Shown here piece by piece: positions 43,126 to 51,560 of a DNA stretch of 64,000 nt (position 1 is its first letter; the number at the start of each line of letters is the position of its first letter). The stretch comes from a virus, in IMG/VR virus record IMGVR_UViG_3300042946_000658, positions 62,001 through 126,000 of that record, one strand, 5' to 3'. Position numbers and translations under genes: made by a program. The notes beneath the pieces are model-generated. The model made no database searches, was not told where the DNA came from, and worked only from the letters and a program-made list of their open reading frames with translations.

Positions 43126-43498
43126 GAACATTTAAAATAGTATTTCTAAGACTTTCATTTTTTTTAGTCTTATAGGACACCATAGTTGGTTTATTACCCT
43201 TACCAACTTTTGGGTCCTTTTTTTCCGCACGTCTTTTTTGTGCACAGGCAGCTTTTTTCTGTGCATCTGTCATTTTAGACGCTACTCCCGCCGCACGACA
43301 TTTTGGATATCCTTTAGGGTCAGCATCAGGTCTACCACAAGGTGGATGACCTCCACCTTCTTTTTTTCTACAAATATTAACCCAAGGACCTTTAGGTTGC
43401 TTAGAACCTTTTGGTTTTTTCTTAGTACCAAACCAAACCGCTAAATCTTCGTTTAACATTTTTTCGTAATTAGAATCTCTTCCCGCTTGTAATTTCAT
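43094..43498 (-). CDS. DUF5872-like Cys/Lys-rich protein
   Basis: 134 aa, very basic. DLAVWFGTKKKPKGSKQPKG, then WVNICRKKEGGGHPPCGRPDAD and YPKCRAAGVASKMTDAQKKAACAQKRRAE make up the module I know as DUF5872, found in T4-like phages and giant viruses; four Cys and a His could bind zinc. The C-terminal helix SLRNTILNVLKESLKNRQG resembles helices in other small proteins here. High Lys/Arg content suggests DNA binding or packaging inside the head. A TATTTATA box lies 17 bases upstream. Confidence 0.6.
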   Translation of the reverse strand: MKLQAGRDSNYEKMLNEDLAVWFGTKKKPKGSKQPKGPWVNICRKKEGGGHPPCGRPDADPKGYPKCRAAGVASKMTDAQKKAACAQKRRAEKKDPKVGKGNKPTMVSYKTKKNESLRNTILNVLKESLKNRQG

Positions 43499-43515
43499 AA
43501 AAAATATCTTATTAT

Positions 43516-43523
43516 TATAAATA
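43516..43523 (-). promoter_or_regulatory. TATTTATA box upstream of the DUF5872-like gene
   Basis: TATTTATA on the minus strand, 17 bases before the ATG at 43498. Read on the plus strand it is TATAAATA, five bases before the ATG at 43529, so it could in principle serve either gene; the spacing favours the minus-strand gene. Confidence 0.45.
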
Positions 43524-43528
43524 TCACT

Positions 43529-43753
43529 ATGGAAGATAATTTCGAAAATACAGAACCTATTGGGGAATTGTTTGGTAATGTTTTATACAGAACCAATGAA
43601 CAATTAAATGATTTAATTGATAATTTGGATGAAGAGCAGGCATACATTATGATGAAGTTTGCCTGTGAAAAGGCGTTATACGCGGGTATCTTTACATTAC
43701 CCGAAACCGAAATACTACTTAAATCTTTACGGAAAACACATAAGTTAGGATAA
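43529..43753 (+). CDS. Hypothetical small protein
   Basis: 74 aa, acidic, helical (LIDNLDEEQAYIMMKFACEK). It lies between the divergent DUF5872-like gene and the strong hairpin terminator at 43759, which would end its transcript. No family recognised. Codon pattern and lack of overlap with other genes support it being real. Confidence 0.55.
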   Translation: MEDNFENTEPIGELFGNVLYRTNEQLNDLIDNLDEEQAYIMMKFACEKALYAGIFTLPETEILLKSLRKTHKLG

Positions 43754-43758
43754 AAAAA

Positions 43759-43781
43759 AAAGGGGACCATTGGTCCCCTTT
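43759..43781. terminator. Bidirectional terminator between 74-aa gene and major capsid gene
   Basis: AAAGGGGACC, 3-base loop, GGTCCCCTTT: a perfect 10-bp stem flanked by A-run on the left and T's on the right. It sits after the stops of two convergent genes and should end both transcripts, notably the highly expressed capsid transcript. Confidence 0.9.
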
Positions 43782-43800
43782 CTGTTAGATTTGAGTTTGA

Positions 43801-45606
43801 TTATCTCAATTCTCTCAAGTCGAATGTTCTAACACCATCAACTGTGATTCTACCATAGAATCTGTTGTTCACCATTTTCTTAGCGTATCTTGTCATAATA
43901 CCTTTGATTGGTGTGAAGTTGAATGGGTTATACATTGTTGGTGTTAATTGTAGAGGTACATACGGTGCGTAAATGTAACCTGTGTCAAGTAACGATGTTC
44001 CTTTATGTCCTAACAACACTTGGTTTGCTGGGAAGTAAGGGTCACGGTAAACTTGATATCTACCAGCCAATGTACCAACTCTCTCAATACCCATATTGTA
44101 TTGGTCTTGCTCAGGAGCCGCATTTGATACGTGGAAGTATTCCAAGTCATCAAAGATAGCAGATACCTCAGAAGATACTACAATCCAGTTAGCTCCACCT
44201 CTTAAAGTAGATTTGTGGATTTGAGCTGAGATTTGGTTGATTGCTGTGATAAGAGTTTGGTTCCAGTCCTTTTGTGTGTAAGGAACTGCACTTGAACCTA
44301 ATCTCTTCCATCCGTTGTAGTCCCAACGTAAGTTCCAAGCCGCACCTTTTCTAAGGTCTCTTAAGATTTCACGGTCGATTTCAGCCGCAACTTGCTCAGA
44401 CAATAAAGCTGTTAATTCAGCTTCAGCGTCGATGTTGTGGAATGCCGCTACGTCTTGAGCCATTTCAGGTGACCATTGTGCTCTTAATTTTCTTTCTGTA
44501 ACCGATACAGTCACTGACTGAAGGTCGAAAGAAACTTCACCGATTCTATCTTCAAATTCAAGATTCTTGTAGATTCTATAAGTTGTAGAGAATGCTTGTG
44601 AAGCTGCTGACAATGAAGAGTAGAATGTTGAACCTGTGTAACCATCGATTGAGTTAGCATCTCCACAAGAGATACAAACAGGAACCTGAAGGTCAACTTC
44701 CAAGTAGATTTTACCTTCTGCGTCACATACGTTGTAATATGTACCACCGTCAGTTCTAGAGTTAGGGAACTCAAGAGTTACGTCTGAACCGTACTCAACA
44801 ATACCTTTACCATATCTTTGAGTAACAACTCTGAATAAGTAGTTATTGTTTACGTTAGCAGCTGTTGTGTAGTTACCAGCCTTACCTCTAATAGTCAAGT
44901 CAGATAAGAATTCTTCAGTATCCATTGGTTGACCGTTAGGTCCGATTAATTGACCAGCACCTGCTGAAGCAAATCCTGTCATAACCAAAAGAACTTTTCT
45001 GTAGTTATCTAAACCATAACCTGAAGCAACTAACTCATCACCAACCCATACTACAGTAGAGTTACCAGCTGTGATTGACGAGAAGCTACCTTTTGAGTAG
45101 TCGTAAAGACCTGGAGGGTCAAGAGCTGGTTCGTTACCTTCGTAGAATCTATCGTAAAGGTCTTTAGTTGCGTTGTAATCATAACCACTATTTGGTTGTT
45201 GGTTAGCAGCCGCGTTAGGTGAACCATAAGGTGCCCAGTGTTCACCAAATGTTGATGTTTCAGTTTCGTAAGACTGAATGTTAGGTACGAAGTAGAACAA
45301 TTTACCGATAGGAAGGTTCATAGCTTGTACTGAAACGATGTCGTTAGCCAAAAGTTTAGAGAAAACTCTTCTTACGATTGGGAAAACAACTGTTTCAAAT
45401 GAACCTGAGTCAGCAGTTGATGCAGCTTCGTTAATGAGATATGATGCTTGGTTTTCATATAACTGAGCAACGTTCTCTTTTAGGTGGCCTTTAAGACCTT
45501 CAAGGAACCCTAATTTGTCCCATTTGTTGATTGTATCTTCTTTGATAACTTTAAGGTGCTTAAGACCAATGTTACCAACAAGACCTGATTCTAATAATGC
45601 TCCCAT
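43801..45606 (-). CDS. 23: Major capsid protein, T4 gp23-like
   Basis: 601 aa (T4 gp23 precursor 521). DTINKWDKLGFLEGLKGHL near the N-terminus, ENQASYLINE, then FETVVFPIVRRVFSKLLANDIVSVQAMNLPIGKLFYF follow the gp23 pattern; the C-terminus is TFDLRELR. It builds the head shell. YLINE at 56-60 followed by AAST is a good candidate for prohead protease cleavage ([LI]-x-E, E60/A61), matching the site about 65 residues into T4 gp23. It lies directly downstream of the scaffold gene (38 bases) and ends at the strong terminator at 43759. No own TATTTATA box was seen, so it probably depends on the box at 47166. Confidence 0.92.
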   Translation of the reverse strand: MGALLESGLVGNIGLKHLKVIKEDTINKWDKLGFLEGLKGHLKENVAQLYENQASYLINEAASTADSGSFETVVFPIVRRVFSKLLANDIVSVQAMNLPIGKLFYFVPNIQSYETETSTFGEHWAPYGSPNAAANQQPNSGYDYNATKDLYDRFYEGNEPALDPPGLYDYSKGSFSSITAGNSTVVWVGDELVASGYGLDNYRKVLLVMTGFASAGAGQLIGPNGQPMDTEEFLSDLTIRGKAGNYTTAANVNNNYLFRVVTQRYGKGIVEYGSDVTLEFPNSRTDGGTYYNVCDAEGKIYLEVDLQVPVCISCGDANSIDGYTGSTFYSSLSAASQAFSTTYRIYKNLEFEDRIGEVSFDLQSVTVSVTERKLRAQWSPEMAQDVAAFHNIDAEAELTALLSEQVAAEIDREILRDLRKGAAWNLRWDYNGWKRLGSSAVPYTQKDWNQTLITAINQISAQIHKSTLRGGANWIVVSSEVSAIFDDLEYFHVSNAAPEQDQYNMGIERVGTLAGRYQVYRDPYFPANQVLLGHKGTSLLDTGYIYAPYVPLQLTPTMYNPFNFTPIKGIMTRYAKKMVNNRFYGRITVDGVRTFDLRELR

Positions 45607-45644
45607 TTTAGTATTTGGATTTTGTTTTTAGTTTATTTTTATTT

Positions 45645-47153
45645 TTACATCTTCGCCATCAAATCTTTAATTCTTAAGAATTGTGGATTTTCGTATGTCT
45701 TAGATTCAATTAGACTTGTTGAAGAGCCTGAGCTCATTTGGTTGTTAAGTTTAGTTTCAACACTTTCGTTGATACTCTTACCCTCAACTTTACTCAATTC
45801 ATCTTTAACAGTCTTGTAGAGTTGTTTTGATTCTTTTAGTGATTCAACAGAATCAAATCTTCTCAAGATATTTATTTTTTCTTTCTTGGTAGTAGAATGT
45901 TCCGTGAACAATCTTGTAGCGTAAGCTAGGTTAGAATTAAAAACCGCAACTTCATTAAGTTTTTCTCTGAAAACATTCAATGCTTTTCTATACTCTTCGT
46001 TTTTCTCTCTAAGTACATTCATTTCAGTTTCAACAGATTCATAAGTATAGTTACGATTGTTTGTAATTCCTTTTCTTAAACCTCTACCTTCTTTTGAACC
46101 CATACCATAAGTTCTAGCAGCTTCTTTGGTTTCTTCTTTTTTCTTACGAGTTTCGAAGTGAGCATCATCTCTACGAGACTTAGTTGACTTAAGGTCTTTC
46201 TTAGCAATTTTACCGTGCTTCATACCTTCTCTTTCGTCTTCCTTGTCATCGTATCCTTGACCCTCTTTAAACTCAAATTTTGCTTTACCAGTACCCATAG
46301 TTTTAGGTCCTTCTTTCTTGTCGTCAGAGAATCCTTTTTTAGGTAATGAACTACCGTATTTAAATTTAGGATTTCCCATTCCAACGCCTTTAGGTTTAAC
46401 AGTCATTTTAGCTTCCTCAAGGTTGTAACCTTCATTGTCTTCATCTTCTTCATACATTTCAGACATATCCATATCGTCCATTTCAGACATATCCATATCT
46501 TCTTCATCCATAACAATTTCATAGACTACTTCATCTTCTTCATCTACTTCTTCTTGTTCGTTATAAAGTGCGTCTAAAACTGCATCCAAATCAGAATCTT
46601 CAACATCCTGTTCCATCATTTCATCTTCTTCACCAATTCCGTCAAATCCGAAATAATCTTCTTCTTCATCGTATTGTTCGTCAAGTTCTTCGTCTTCTTC
46701 TTGTTCATTCATTTTAACAAGATACTCAACGTCATCACCGCTGTCTTTGATTGAGATTTCATCACCGTCTTTTTGAACAATGATTCCATCCTCATCAGAC
46801 ATACGTTTAAAGATTGTTAAGATGTCTTCTGCTGAAGCGTTAGTAAGGTCAATAGTTTCTTCGTCATCTTCAAACTCCATTTCGTCTTCGTCACCGAATT
46901 CCATTTCGTCTTCAGATTCTTCAGAATCCATATCCTCAAGGTTATCAGCTTCATCTTCCACTTCATCAGTGTCAAACTCCGCATCTAATTCAATCTCCTC
47001 ATCTTCTTGCTCGTTGAGAGATTCTTTTACTAACTGACTGATTTCTTCCTTCATAGTTGAAGCAAGTATTCCTTTTGCGTTTTCGGCTATAACGTCTTCG
47101 ACGTTTTTCATTTGAATTAAAGCCTCTTGAACCAAATTTTTATTTTCGGACAT
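45645..47153 (-). CDS. Prohead scaffold/core protein, acidic (gp22-like)
   Basis: 502 aa. Residues about 48-250 are extremely acidic (EDEEIELDAEFDTDEVEDEAD and repeated EEDEMEFEDDEE, with MDMSEMDD units), residues 260-350 are Lys/Gly-rich, and the C-terminal 140 residues form helices (LREKNEEYRKALNVFREKLNEVAVFNSNLAYATRLF), a pattern seen in gp22-type scaffolds. It would form the prohead core and be digested by the protease encoded just upstream. T4 gp22 is 269 aa, so this one is nearly twice as long. Position between protease and major capsid protein supports the call. Confidence 0.75.
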   Translation of the reverse strand: MSENKNLVQEALIQMKNVEDVIAENAKGILASTMKEEISQLVKESLNEQEDEEIELDAEFDTDEVEDEADNLEDMDSEESEDEMEFGDEDEMEFEDDEETIDLTNASAEDILTIFKRMSDEDGIIVQKDGDEISIKDSGDDVEYLVKMNEQEEDEELDEQYDEEEDYFGFDGIGEEDEMMEQDVEDSDLDAVLDALYNEQEEVDEEDEVVYEIVMDEEDMDMSEMDDMDMSEMYEEDEDNEGYNLEEAKMTVKPKGVGMGNPKFKYGSSLPKKGFSDDKKEGPKTMGTGKAKFEFKEGQGYDDKEDEREGMKHGKIAKKDLKSTKSRRDDAHFETRKKKEETKEAARTYGMGSKEGRGLRKGITNNRNYTYESVETEMNVLREKNEEYRKALNVFREKLNEVAVFNSNLAYATRLFTEHSTTKKEKINILRRFDSVESLKESKQLYKTVKDELSKVEGKSINESVETKLNNQMSSGSSTSLIESKTYENPQFLRIKDLMAKM

Positions 47154-47165
47154 ATATTTTTTTAC

Positions 47166-47173
47166 TATAAATA
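47166..47173 (-). promoter_or_regulatory. TATTTATA box for scaffold and capsid genes
   Basis: TATTTATA on the minus strand, 12 bases before the scaffold ATG at 47153 and just after the terminator at 47230-47252. Likely start of the scaffold-capsid transcript. Confidence 0.55.
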
Positions 47174-47229
47174 CTGCAATAAAACAAAAAATTTAATTTT
47201 TGTCCCATTAAAGAATTTAAAGCAAAAAA

Positions 47230-47252
47230 AAAGTGGTCGATTTGACCACTTT
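47230..47252. terminator. Terminator between 69-aa gene and scaffold gene
   Basis: AAAGTGGTC, 5-base loop, GACCACTTT: perfect 9-bp stem with a run of A's on its left and T's on its right, so active on either strand. On the minus strand it follows the stop of the 47267-47476 gene. Confidence 0.85.
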
Positions 47253-47266
47253 ATTTTTTTTTGTTT

Positions 47267-47476
47267 TTAATCTATTACTTCGTCTATTTTACTTTCAGAT
47301 ACTGAAACGATTCTCCAATCGTGTTGAAAGCCTTGGTATTTCCCTGTTACTTTAGCTTCGACATCTGTAACTGAAAATCCCCTCACTAATTTCTCTTCTC
47401 TAATTTTTTTAATTCTTCCTGAGTTTTCATCGGGGAGTTCATAAACGATTTTTGCAACAAAATATTTTTCATCCAT
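47267..47476 (-). CDS. Hypothetical small protein
   Basis: 69 aa: YFVAKIVYELPDENSGRIKK, then EKLVRGFSVTDVEAKVTGKYQGFQHDWRIVSVSESKIDEVID. The layout is a small alpha-beta protein of the type often annotated as DUF4494-like in Bacteroidota (a short protein beginning 'w...kv.y...de.g..k...e.ylv.a.s.teAe'), and the N-terminal pattern fits that. Located 13 bases after the protease gene and before a terminator, so it shares the protease transcript. Confidence 0.6.
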   Translation of the reverse strand: MDEKYFVAKIVYELPDENSGRIKKIREEKLVRGFSVTDVEAKVTGKYQGFQHDWRIVSVSESKIDEVID

Positions 47477-47489
47477 AATTGTAAGTTTT

Positions 47490-48203
47490 TTATCTTGTTA
47501 AATAATCGTTTAATTTTTTCATTAAGTCAACAGACTTACCCAAAGAATCTGAGTCTTTCATCTTTCTTTCTTCTTCTAAGTTTTCTTCGTAGTTATTTCT
47601 ATCTTCAGGATTACTGAATAAGTAAGCACCTGGTGTAGATGGTGAAGATACCAAGTCAAAACAAATTAATTCAAAATCGTCTTGAACTTCATTTTGTTCA
47701 CCAACTTTTTTAAGAGAGCCGACACCACGAGATGAAACACCCATAGTAACACCTTGTCTCATTAGATTGGCAGCAATATCTCCTTTTGTAGATACGATAC
47801 CTCTTTCGTGGAAACCTGGTGATGTCAATAATTTTAGCTTACCCATCAAAATATTATTGTCCCACCATATATCAGTAATAATATGCGCAACTCTATCTAA
47901 ATCGATAAGTGATGATTCAGGGTGATTTAATTCAGATGTTGATAAACCTTTCTTAATTGCTGTCTTATATCTCTCAGCTTCTCTTTTTAAAATCCTTTCA
48001 GGATAAACTCTACCATTTCTATTTGGTACACCATATTTTTGTAAAACGGCGTAAAACTCAAAAGGATTTCTATAATCAAGTTCTTTTTGTTCCCTCATTA
48101 TAGCTTCATTGAGACGGTCAGTTGGGGAGATATATCCCGCATCCATTTCAATAAGAATTCCTTTTCCTGTTTGGCCTGCTCCAAGTACTGAATAATTTTT
48201 CAT
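47490..48203 (-). CDS. 21: Prohead protease, T4 gp21-like
   Basis: 237 aa (T4 gp21 is 212). Core motifs: VPNRNGRVYPERIL (59-72), STSELNHPESSLIDLDRVAH with catalytic His94, and GVTMGVSSRGVGSLKK with the Ser pair at 157-158, then DDFELICFDLVSSPSTPGAYLF. These are the hallmarks of the S77 family of T4-type prohead proteases. It cuts scaffold and capsid proteins after [LI]-x-E. It is preceded by a TATTTATT box at 48217. Confidence 0.93.
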   Translation of the reverse strand: MKNYSVLGAGQTGKGILIEMDAGYISPTDRLNEAIMREQKELDYRNPFEFYAVLQKYGVPNRNGRVYPERILKREAERYKTAIKKGLSTSELNHPESSLIDLDRVAHIITDIWWDNNILMGKLKLLTSPGFHERGIVSTKGDIAANLMRQGVTMGVSSRGVGSLKKVGEQNEVQDDFELICFDLVSSPSTPGAYLFSNPEDRNNYEENLEEERKMKDSDSLGKSVDLMKKLNDYLTR

Positions 48204-48216
48204 CTATTCTTTTTCA

Positions 48217-48224
48217 AATAAATA
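48217..48224 (-). promoter_or_regulatory. TATTTATT box before the protease gene
   Basis: TATTTATT on the minus strand, 13 bases before the ATG at 48203. Confidence 0.45.
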
Positions 48225-48228
48225 TACA

Positions 48229-48690
48229 TTAATAGATTGTTTGGAGTAAATCTGAGTTTTTGGTGGAGGAAAAGTTAAAATGATTGTTGTTTAAAATGTT
48301 ATCCTTATAGACTCTTTTAAGGATTTTTTTGACTGAATCTTTAATTTCATTACATTTGAAATCACCGTCTTGTTTGGTGAAAAGATTTATTTCAAGATTC
48401 ATAAATGATTTTTTATTGTATCTAATACCACTTGTTCGTAAGTCTAAATCTACAATAAAATGTTGTTTGAATAATTCTGTGTTTATTGAATGTAAAACTG
48501 AATGTTTTACCTCTCTTGACATAATGGACACTATCCTATTCCAATTATCATCTTCATTTATTGGGGTTACCCAAGTTTGAATATTCAAATAAATTGATTT
48601 TAGTTCTTTAGCGTCAACTGTCCCGTAAAAGCTTTTAATACTGTCGTATTGATTTAGAGTAATTGTTTTGCCCTTCTTCATTAAGGTCAA
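48229..48690 (-). CDS. Hypothetical protein
   Basis: 153 aa. KGKTITLNQYDSIKSFYGTVDAKELKSIYLNIQTWVTP, then SREVKHSVLHSINTELFKQHFIVDLDLRTSGI and a Lys-rich C-terminus. It looks like a single alpha-beta domain; no family recognised. The ATG is preceded by a good host-type promoter rather than by the late box of its neighbours, so it may be an early or constitutive gene inside the head cluster. Confidence 0.55.
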   Translation of the reverse strand: MTLMKKGKTITLNQYDSIKSFYGTVDAKELKSIYLNIQTWVTPINEDDNWNRIVSIMSREVKHSVLHSINTELFKQHFIVDLDLRTSGIRYNKKSFMNLEINLFTKQDGDFKCNEIKDSVKKILKRVYKDNILNNNHFNFSSTKNSDLLQTIY

Positions 48691-48705
48691 CTATTATTGT
48701 CTCGT

Positions 48706-48749
48706 TTATTTTTTTAAAATATACTAAAAAATTATCAACAAAACAAATA
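48706..48749 (-). promoter_or_regulatory. Host-type promoter for the 48690 gene
   Basis: On the minus strand TTTG, 20-base spacer, TATATTTT: the Bacteroidota -33/-7 pair with only the last base off. Five bases after the -7 box comes AATAAACGAGAC, a 12-mer also found at the same place before the 42404 gene. Confidence 0.5.
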
Positions 48750-48762
48750 TATTTAATATTGT

Positions 48763-48948
48763 ATGTTAATAGTAAAAGTAGACTCAAATATTGAAAAGGC
48801 ACTAAAGACTTTGAAATCCAAAGTTATTAGAACAAAACAAATGCAAAGATTAGTTGAATTGAAAGAATTTAAAAAGAAATCTGTAGTTAAGAGAAGTCAG
48901 AAAGAATCTGCAAAACACAAACAATATCTTAGGACTCTTGGTGAATAG
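48763..48948 (+). CDS. rpsU: Phage-encoded ribosomal protein bS21 homologue
   Basis: 61 aa. MLIVKVDSNIEKALKTLKSKV at the start corresponds to the bS21 opening (Bacteroidota: MLIIPVKxGENIExALKxxKRK), and FKKKSVVKRSQKESAKHKQYL to the 'f.KPSvvkR......A.y.q.l' second half. Length and basic charge fit. bS21 binds the 30S platform next to the anti-Shine-Dalgarno end of 16S rRNA; a phage copy could replace the host protein and bias initiation. It is the only plus-strand gene inside the minus-strand head cluster and overlaps the converging gene by 20 bases. A TATTTAAT lies five bases before the ATG. Confidence 0.82.
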   Translation: MLIVKVDSNIEKALKTLKSKVIRTKQMQRLVELKEFKKKSVVKRSQKESAKHKQYLRTLGE

Positions 48949-49636
48949 AATCCTTTAATTGTTTTAATCTGATATAATTCATTAAATCAAAATTTTCAGA
49001 TTTAATCTTTTCAATAGTTTCATTTAACTTAGTCTTCATATCTTTTTCAGATTCTTTTTCTGAAATGACAACTAGTCTCTCTATTGTAGATTCTTTAATT
49101 GTTTGGAATTCTTTTTCTAAATCATCTTTAGATGTTGCCATTAAATGAAAGACTTCTACTTTTGTAGATTCGTCTAATGTTTCCAAATATGATTGAACTG
49201 TTTGATTGGCAATATTGACCATAGACTTTAATGGAATTTTTACAGTTTCACTCACGTTAGTTTTGTTCTTCATTAAAGTTTCTATGATACGTTTTTTGGA
49301 CAATACTCTTTCAGATAGATTTACGTTTTTGAAATAAACTAAATTATCCAAATCTGAATATACGTTTTCAGATACCCCAACCCCATTTGGTAACTGAGTT
49401 TTGGTAACCAAATGTCTAACAATCTCAATACCTTCATTTAAGAATAACTCAGCATCTTCTTTAGATAATCCTTGTGGTTTATAAAGGTCATCGTAGATAG
49501 AATATAATTTTGAAAATGATTTATTTTCAAGAATATTGTGTTTGAATTCTCTTAAAGTTTTTTTAAAGTCTGATTGGTTCTTGTAGGATTCTACAAGACT
49601 CTTTTCAATTGCCGATTTTATTTGTCCAAATGTCAT
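48929..49636 (-). CDS. Hypothetical head-associated protein
   Basis: 235 aa, mostly helical and charged (EKSLVESYKNQSDFKKTLREF, IKESTIERLVVISEKESEKD). N-terminal MTFGQIKSAIEKSLVE ends in L-V-E, the prohead protease consensus. It holds the position between portal and protease where T4 has the small core proteins gp67 and gp68, so a prohead core role is reasonable. No sequence family recognised. Its 3' end overlaps the bS21 gene by 20 bases. Confidence 0.55.
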   Translation of the reverse strand: MTFGQIKSAIEKSLVESYKNQSDFKKTLREFKHNILENKSFSKLYSIYDDLYKPQGLSKEDAELFLNEGIEIVRHLVTKTQLPNGVGVSENVYSDLDNLVYFKNVNLSERVLSKKRIIETLMKNKTNVSETVKIPLKSMVNIANQTVQSYLETLDESTKVEVFHLMATSKDDLEKEFQTIKESTIERLVVISEKESEKDMKTKLNETIEKIKSENFDLMNYIRLKQLKDSIHQES

Positions 49637-49651
49637 TTTTAGGGGTTTTCA

Positions 49652-49659
49652 TATAAATA
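49652..49659 (-). promoter_or_regulatory. TATTTATA box upstream of 49636 gene
   Basis: TATTTATA on the minus strand, 15 bases before the ATG at 49636, between this gene and the portal stop. Confidence 0.5.
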
Positions 49660-51522
49660 TTACGAATTCAGCAACTTATCAAGTTCTTCACCCATTTTTC
49701 CTAAACTTTGTTGTCCAACACCTAAATCTAAAAATTTGTTACCATACATATCACTCTCTAAAAGGATATTCATATCTCTATCCATTTTGGATTCTGGCGC
49801 TAACTCTGGCGCGCCAGCTTCAGGTGCCGGTGGTGGAGGAACCTCTCCACCCGCTTCTGGCGCGGTCTCAAAACCACCGCCTCCACCTGCGAATATATCT
49901 TCACCTGGAGGTGGCGTTGTAGTCTCGCCTGCGGGTTCTTGACCTGTTGCTGGTAGATTACCTTGTTTGTTACCATAAAGTTTATCAATTGTATCAAAGA
50001 TACCTGTTTTAGAAATAACTGTTGGTGTATTTTTAAGCTCTTCACCCACAGCCTTTTCAAGTCTTTGTTGTAGTAGGTCAACTCTAATTTCTTCATCAGA
50101 CCATTGGAATATATGTTTTTTGGCCCAAGTTGATGAGGTTGGTTGAATACCATTTCCTGGGTCAGTAACCATATCTTTATACAATAACATTTTTTCTTTC
50201 CAAATGTCAATCTTAAGAAGGTCTGCTTGTGTTGATGGGTTTGTTAATCCCAATTCAAAATTAGATATCTCTTCTTCAAAACCTAAAAGGAACAAGTGAA
50301 TAATTGCAATTTTATTCATTTCTTGAACCATAGATTTTTGAATTCTATTAATGGTTCTTGCAAATCTGATATCCATCAGTGCCAAGCTTTTACCATCACC
50401 TACGGTTTCTTCAAATCCTAAAAATGCTTTTGGTATACGAAGTGCTGTAACAAGTTTCTTTTGAATATATTCAATATCTGCAATTTCAGATAAGTTCTGT
50501 GCACCAGGTAATGTGTCAATTGGACTTGGCGCTGCAGGGTCTCTTACAGGAATAAAATAATCTTGGTCAACCGCCATTTGGTTAAATCTCATATCTACGT
50601 TACCTGTTTTAGAATCAACAATTTGTTCTCTTTTAAACTTGTTGGCAACACGTTGTACGTAAGCCTCAACATCATCGTCGTTCATATTTCCGACATATAC
50701 TTTGAAGACCCTACGTTCAGGGGCTCTTGAAGTACGGTATATCAACATCGCGTCCTCCGATAATAGAAGTTGTTTCCAAATTCTACGGGACTTTTCCAAC
50801 ATAGATGTACCATACGGCAATTTACGGTCATCACCCAATAATCTAAAGTGAGCAATTTCCCAAGGTTGGAATTCCATATTCTTTTCTTTCCAATAGAATT
50901 TCAATCCTTTATTTTTAGTGTAATCGTTACCTATGTTTGGAGATACTGAACCATCCATAAGTCCACTTTCAACCCTTTCAACTTCAATGTTTGGTAACTG
51001 AACACAACCAACAACACCCTTTTCAGGGTCCAATCTTAGATAAACAAAATTGTCACCATACTTACAAGTGTTTCTAGTCCACATAGGTAAGTTAGTGTTA
51101 ATATCTAAGTTATTATTGAATAAATCCGCTAATACAGATTTAATCCTTTTTGATTCTGAATAAATCTGTAATACAAAACCATCTTCATTAGGTGTTGTAG
51201 ATTCTTCAGCGTAAATGTCTAAGGCTGCAGAAATTTCTGGAGTATACTCCATAGACTCATAGTCATAATAAGATGATAATCTATTTGGTTGGTAGTATAC
51301 TGCTTGAGTGTATAAATTATTCTCTACCTTAGCAAATTGTCCTGCCAAGTAAGCGGTTTGTCTTGCTTGGAGTTTTTCCTTTTCATATTCGGCTTTATCG
51401 GTAGTTCTTAAAAGTTCTTTTTTATCAAACTTAAATACAGGAAAATCCTGATTCATTAACGCGTCAGGACCTAAGGCTCTACCTAATCTTTGCCAAACTG
51501 TAAATTGCTTATTTTCTGCCAT
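49660..51522 (-). CDS. 20: Portal protein, T4 gp20-like
   Basis: 620 aa (T4 gp20 is 524). RLSSYYDYESMEYTPEISAALDIYAEE near 80-106 is the portal signature, then NLPMWTRNTCKYGDNFVYLRLD, PWEIAHFRLLGDDRKLPYGTSMLEKSRRIWKQLLLSEDAMLIYRTSRAPERRVF and DRTIN-like helices follow. A Pro/Gly/Glu-rich linker occupies about 535-590, an addition relative to T4. It forms the dodecameric ring at one vertex through which DNA is packed. Order terminase, portal, core, protease, scaffold, capsid is as in T4. TATTTATA box 30 bases upstream. Confidence 0.92.
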   Translation of the reverse strand: MAENKQFTVWQRLGRALGPDALMNQDFPVFKFDKKELLRTTDKAEYEKEKLQARQTAYLAGQFAKVENNLYTQAVYYQPNRLSSYYDYESMEYTPEISAALDIYAEESTTPNEDGFVLQIYSESKRIKSVLADLFNNNLDINTNLPMWTRNTCKYGDNFVYLRLDPEKGVVGCVQLPNIEVERVESGLMDGSVSPNIGNDYTKNKGLKFYWKEKNMEFQPWEIAHFRLLGDDRKLPYGTSMLEKSRRIWKQLLLSEDAMLIYRTSRAPERRVFKVYVGNMNDDDVEAYVQRVANKFKREQIVDSKTGNVDMRFNQMAVDQDYFIPVRDPAAPSPIDTLPGAQNLSEIADIEYIQKKLVTALRIPKAFLGFEETVGDGKSLALMDIRFARTINRIQKSMVQEMNKIAIIHLFLLGFEEEISNFELGLTNPSTQADLLKIDIWKEKMLLYKDMVTDPGNGIQPTSSTWAKKHIFQWSDEEIRVDLLQQRLEKAVGEELKNTPTVISKTGIFDTIDKLYGNKQGNLPATGQEPAGETTTPPPGEDIFAGGGGGFETAPEAGGEVPPPPAPEAGAPELAPESKMDRDMNILLESDMYGNKFLDLGVGQQSLGKMGEELDKLLNS

Positions 51523-51552
51523 ACTCTATAAAATTATTCAAACTAGTCTGAA

Positions 51553-51560
51553 TATAAATA
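51553..51560 (-). promoter_or_regulatory. TATTTATA box before the portal gene
   Basis: TATTTATA on the minus strand, 30 bases before the ATG at 51522, overlapping nothing; starts just past the terminase stop at 51561. Confidence 0.45.
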
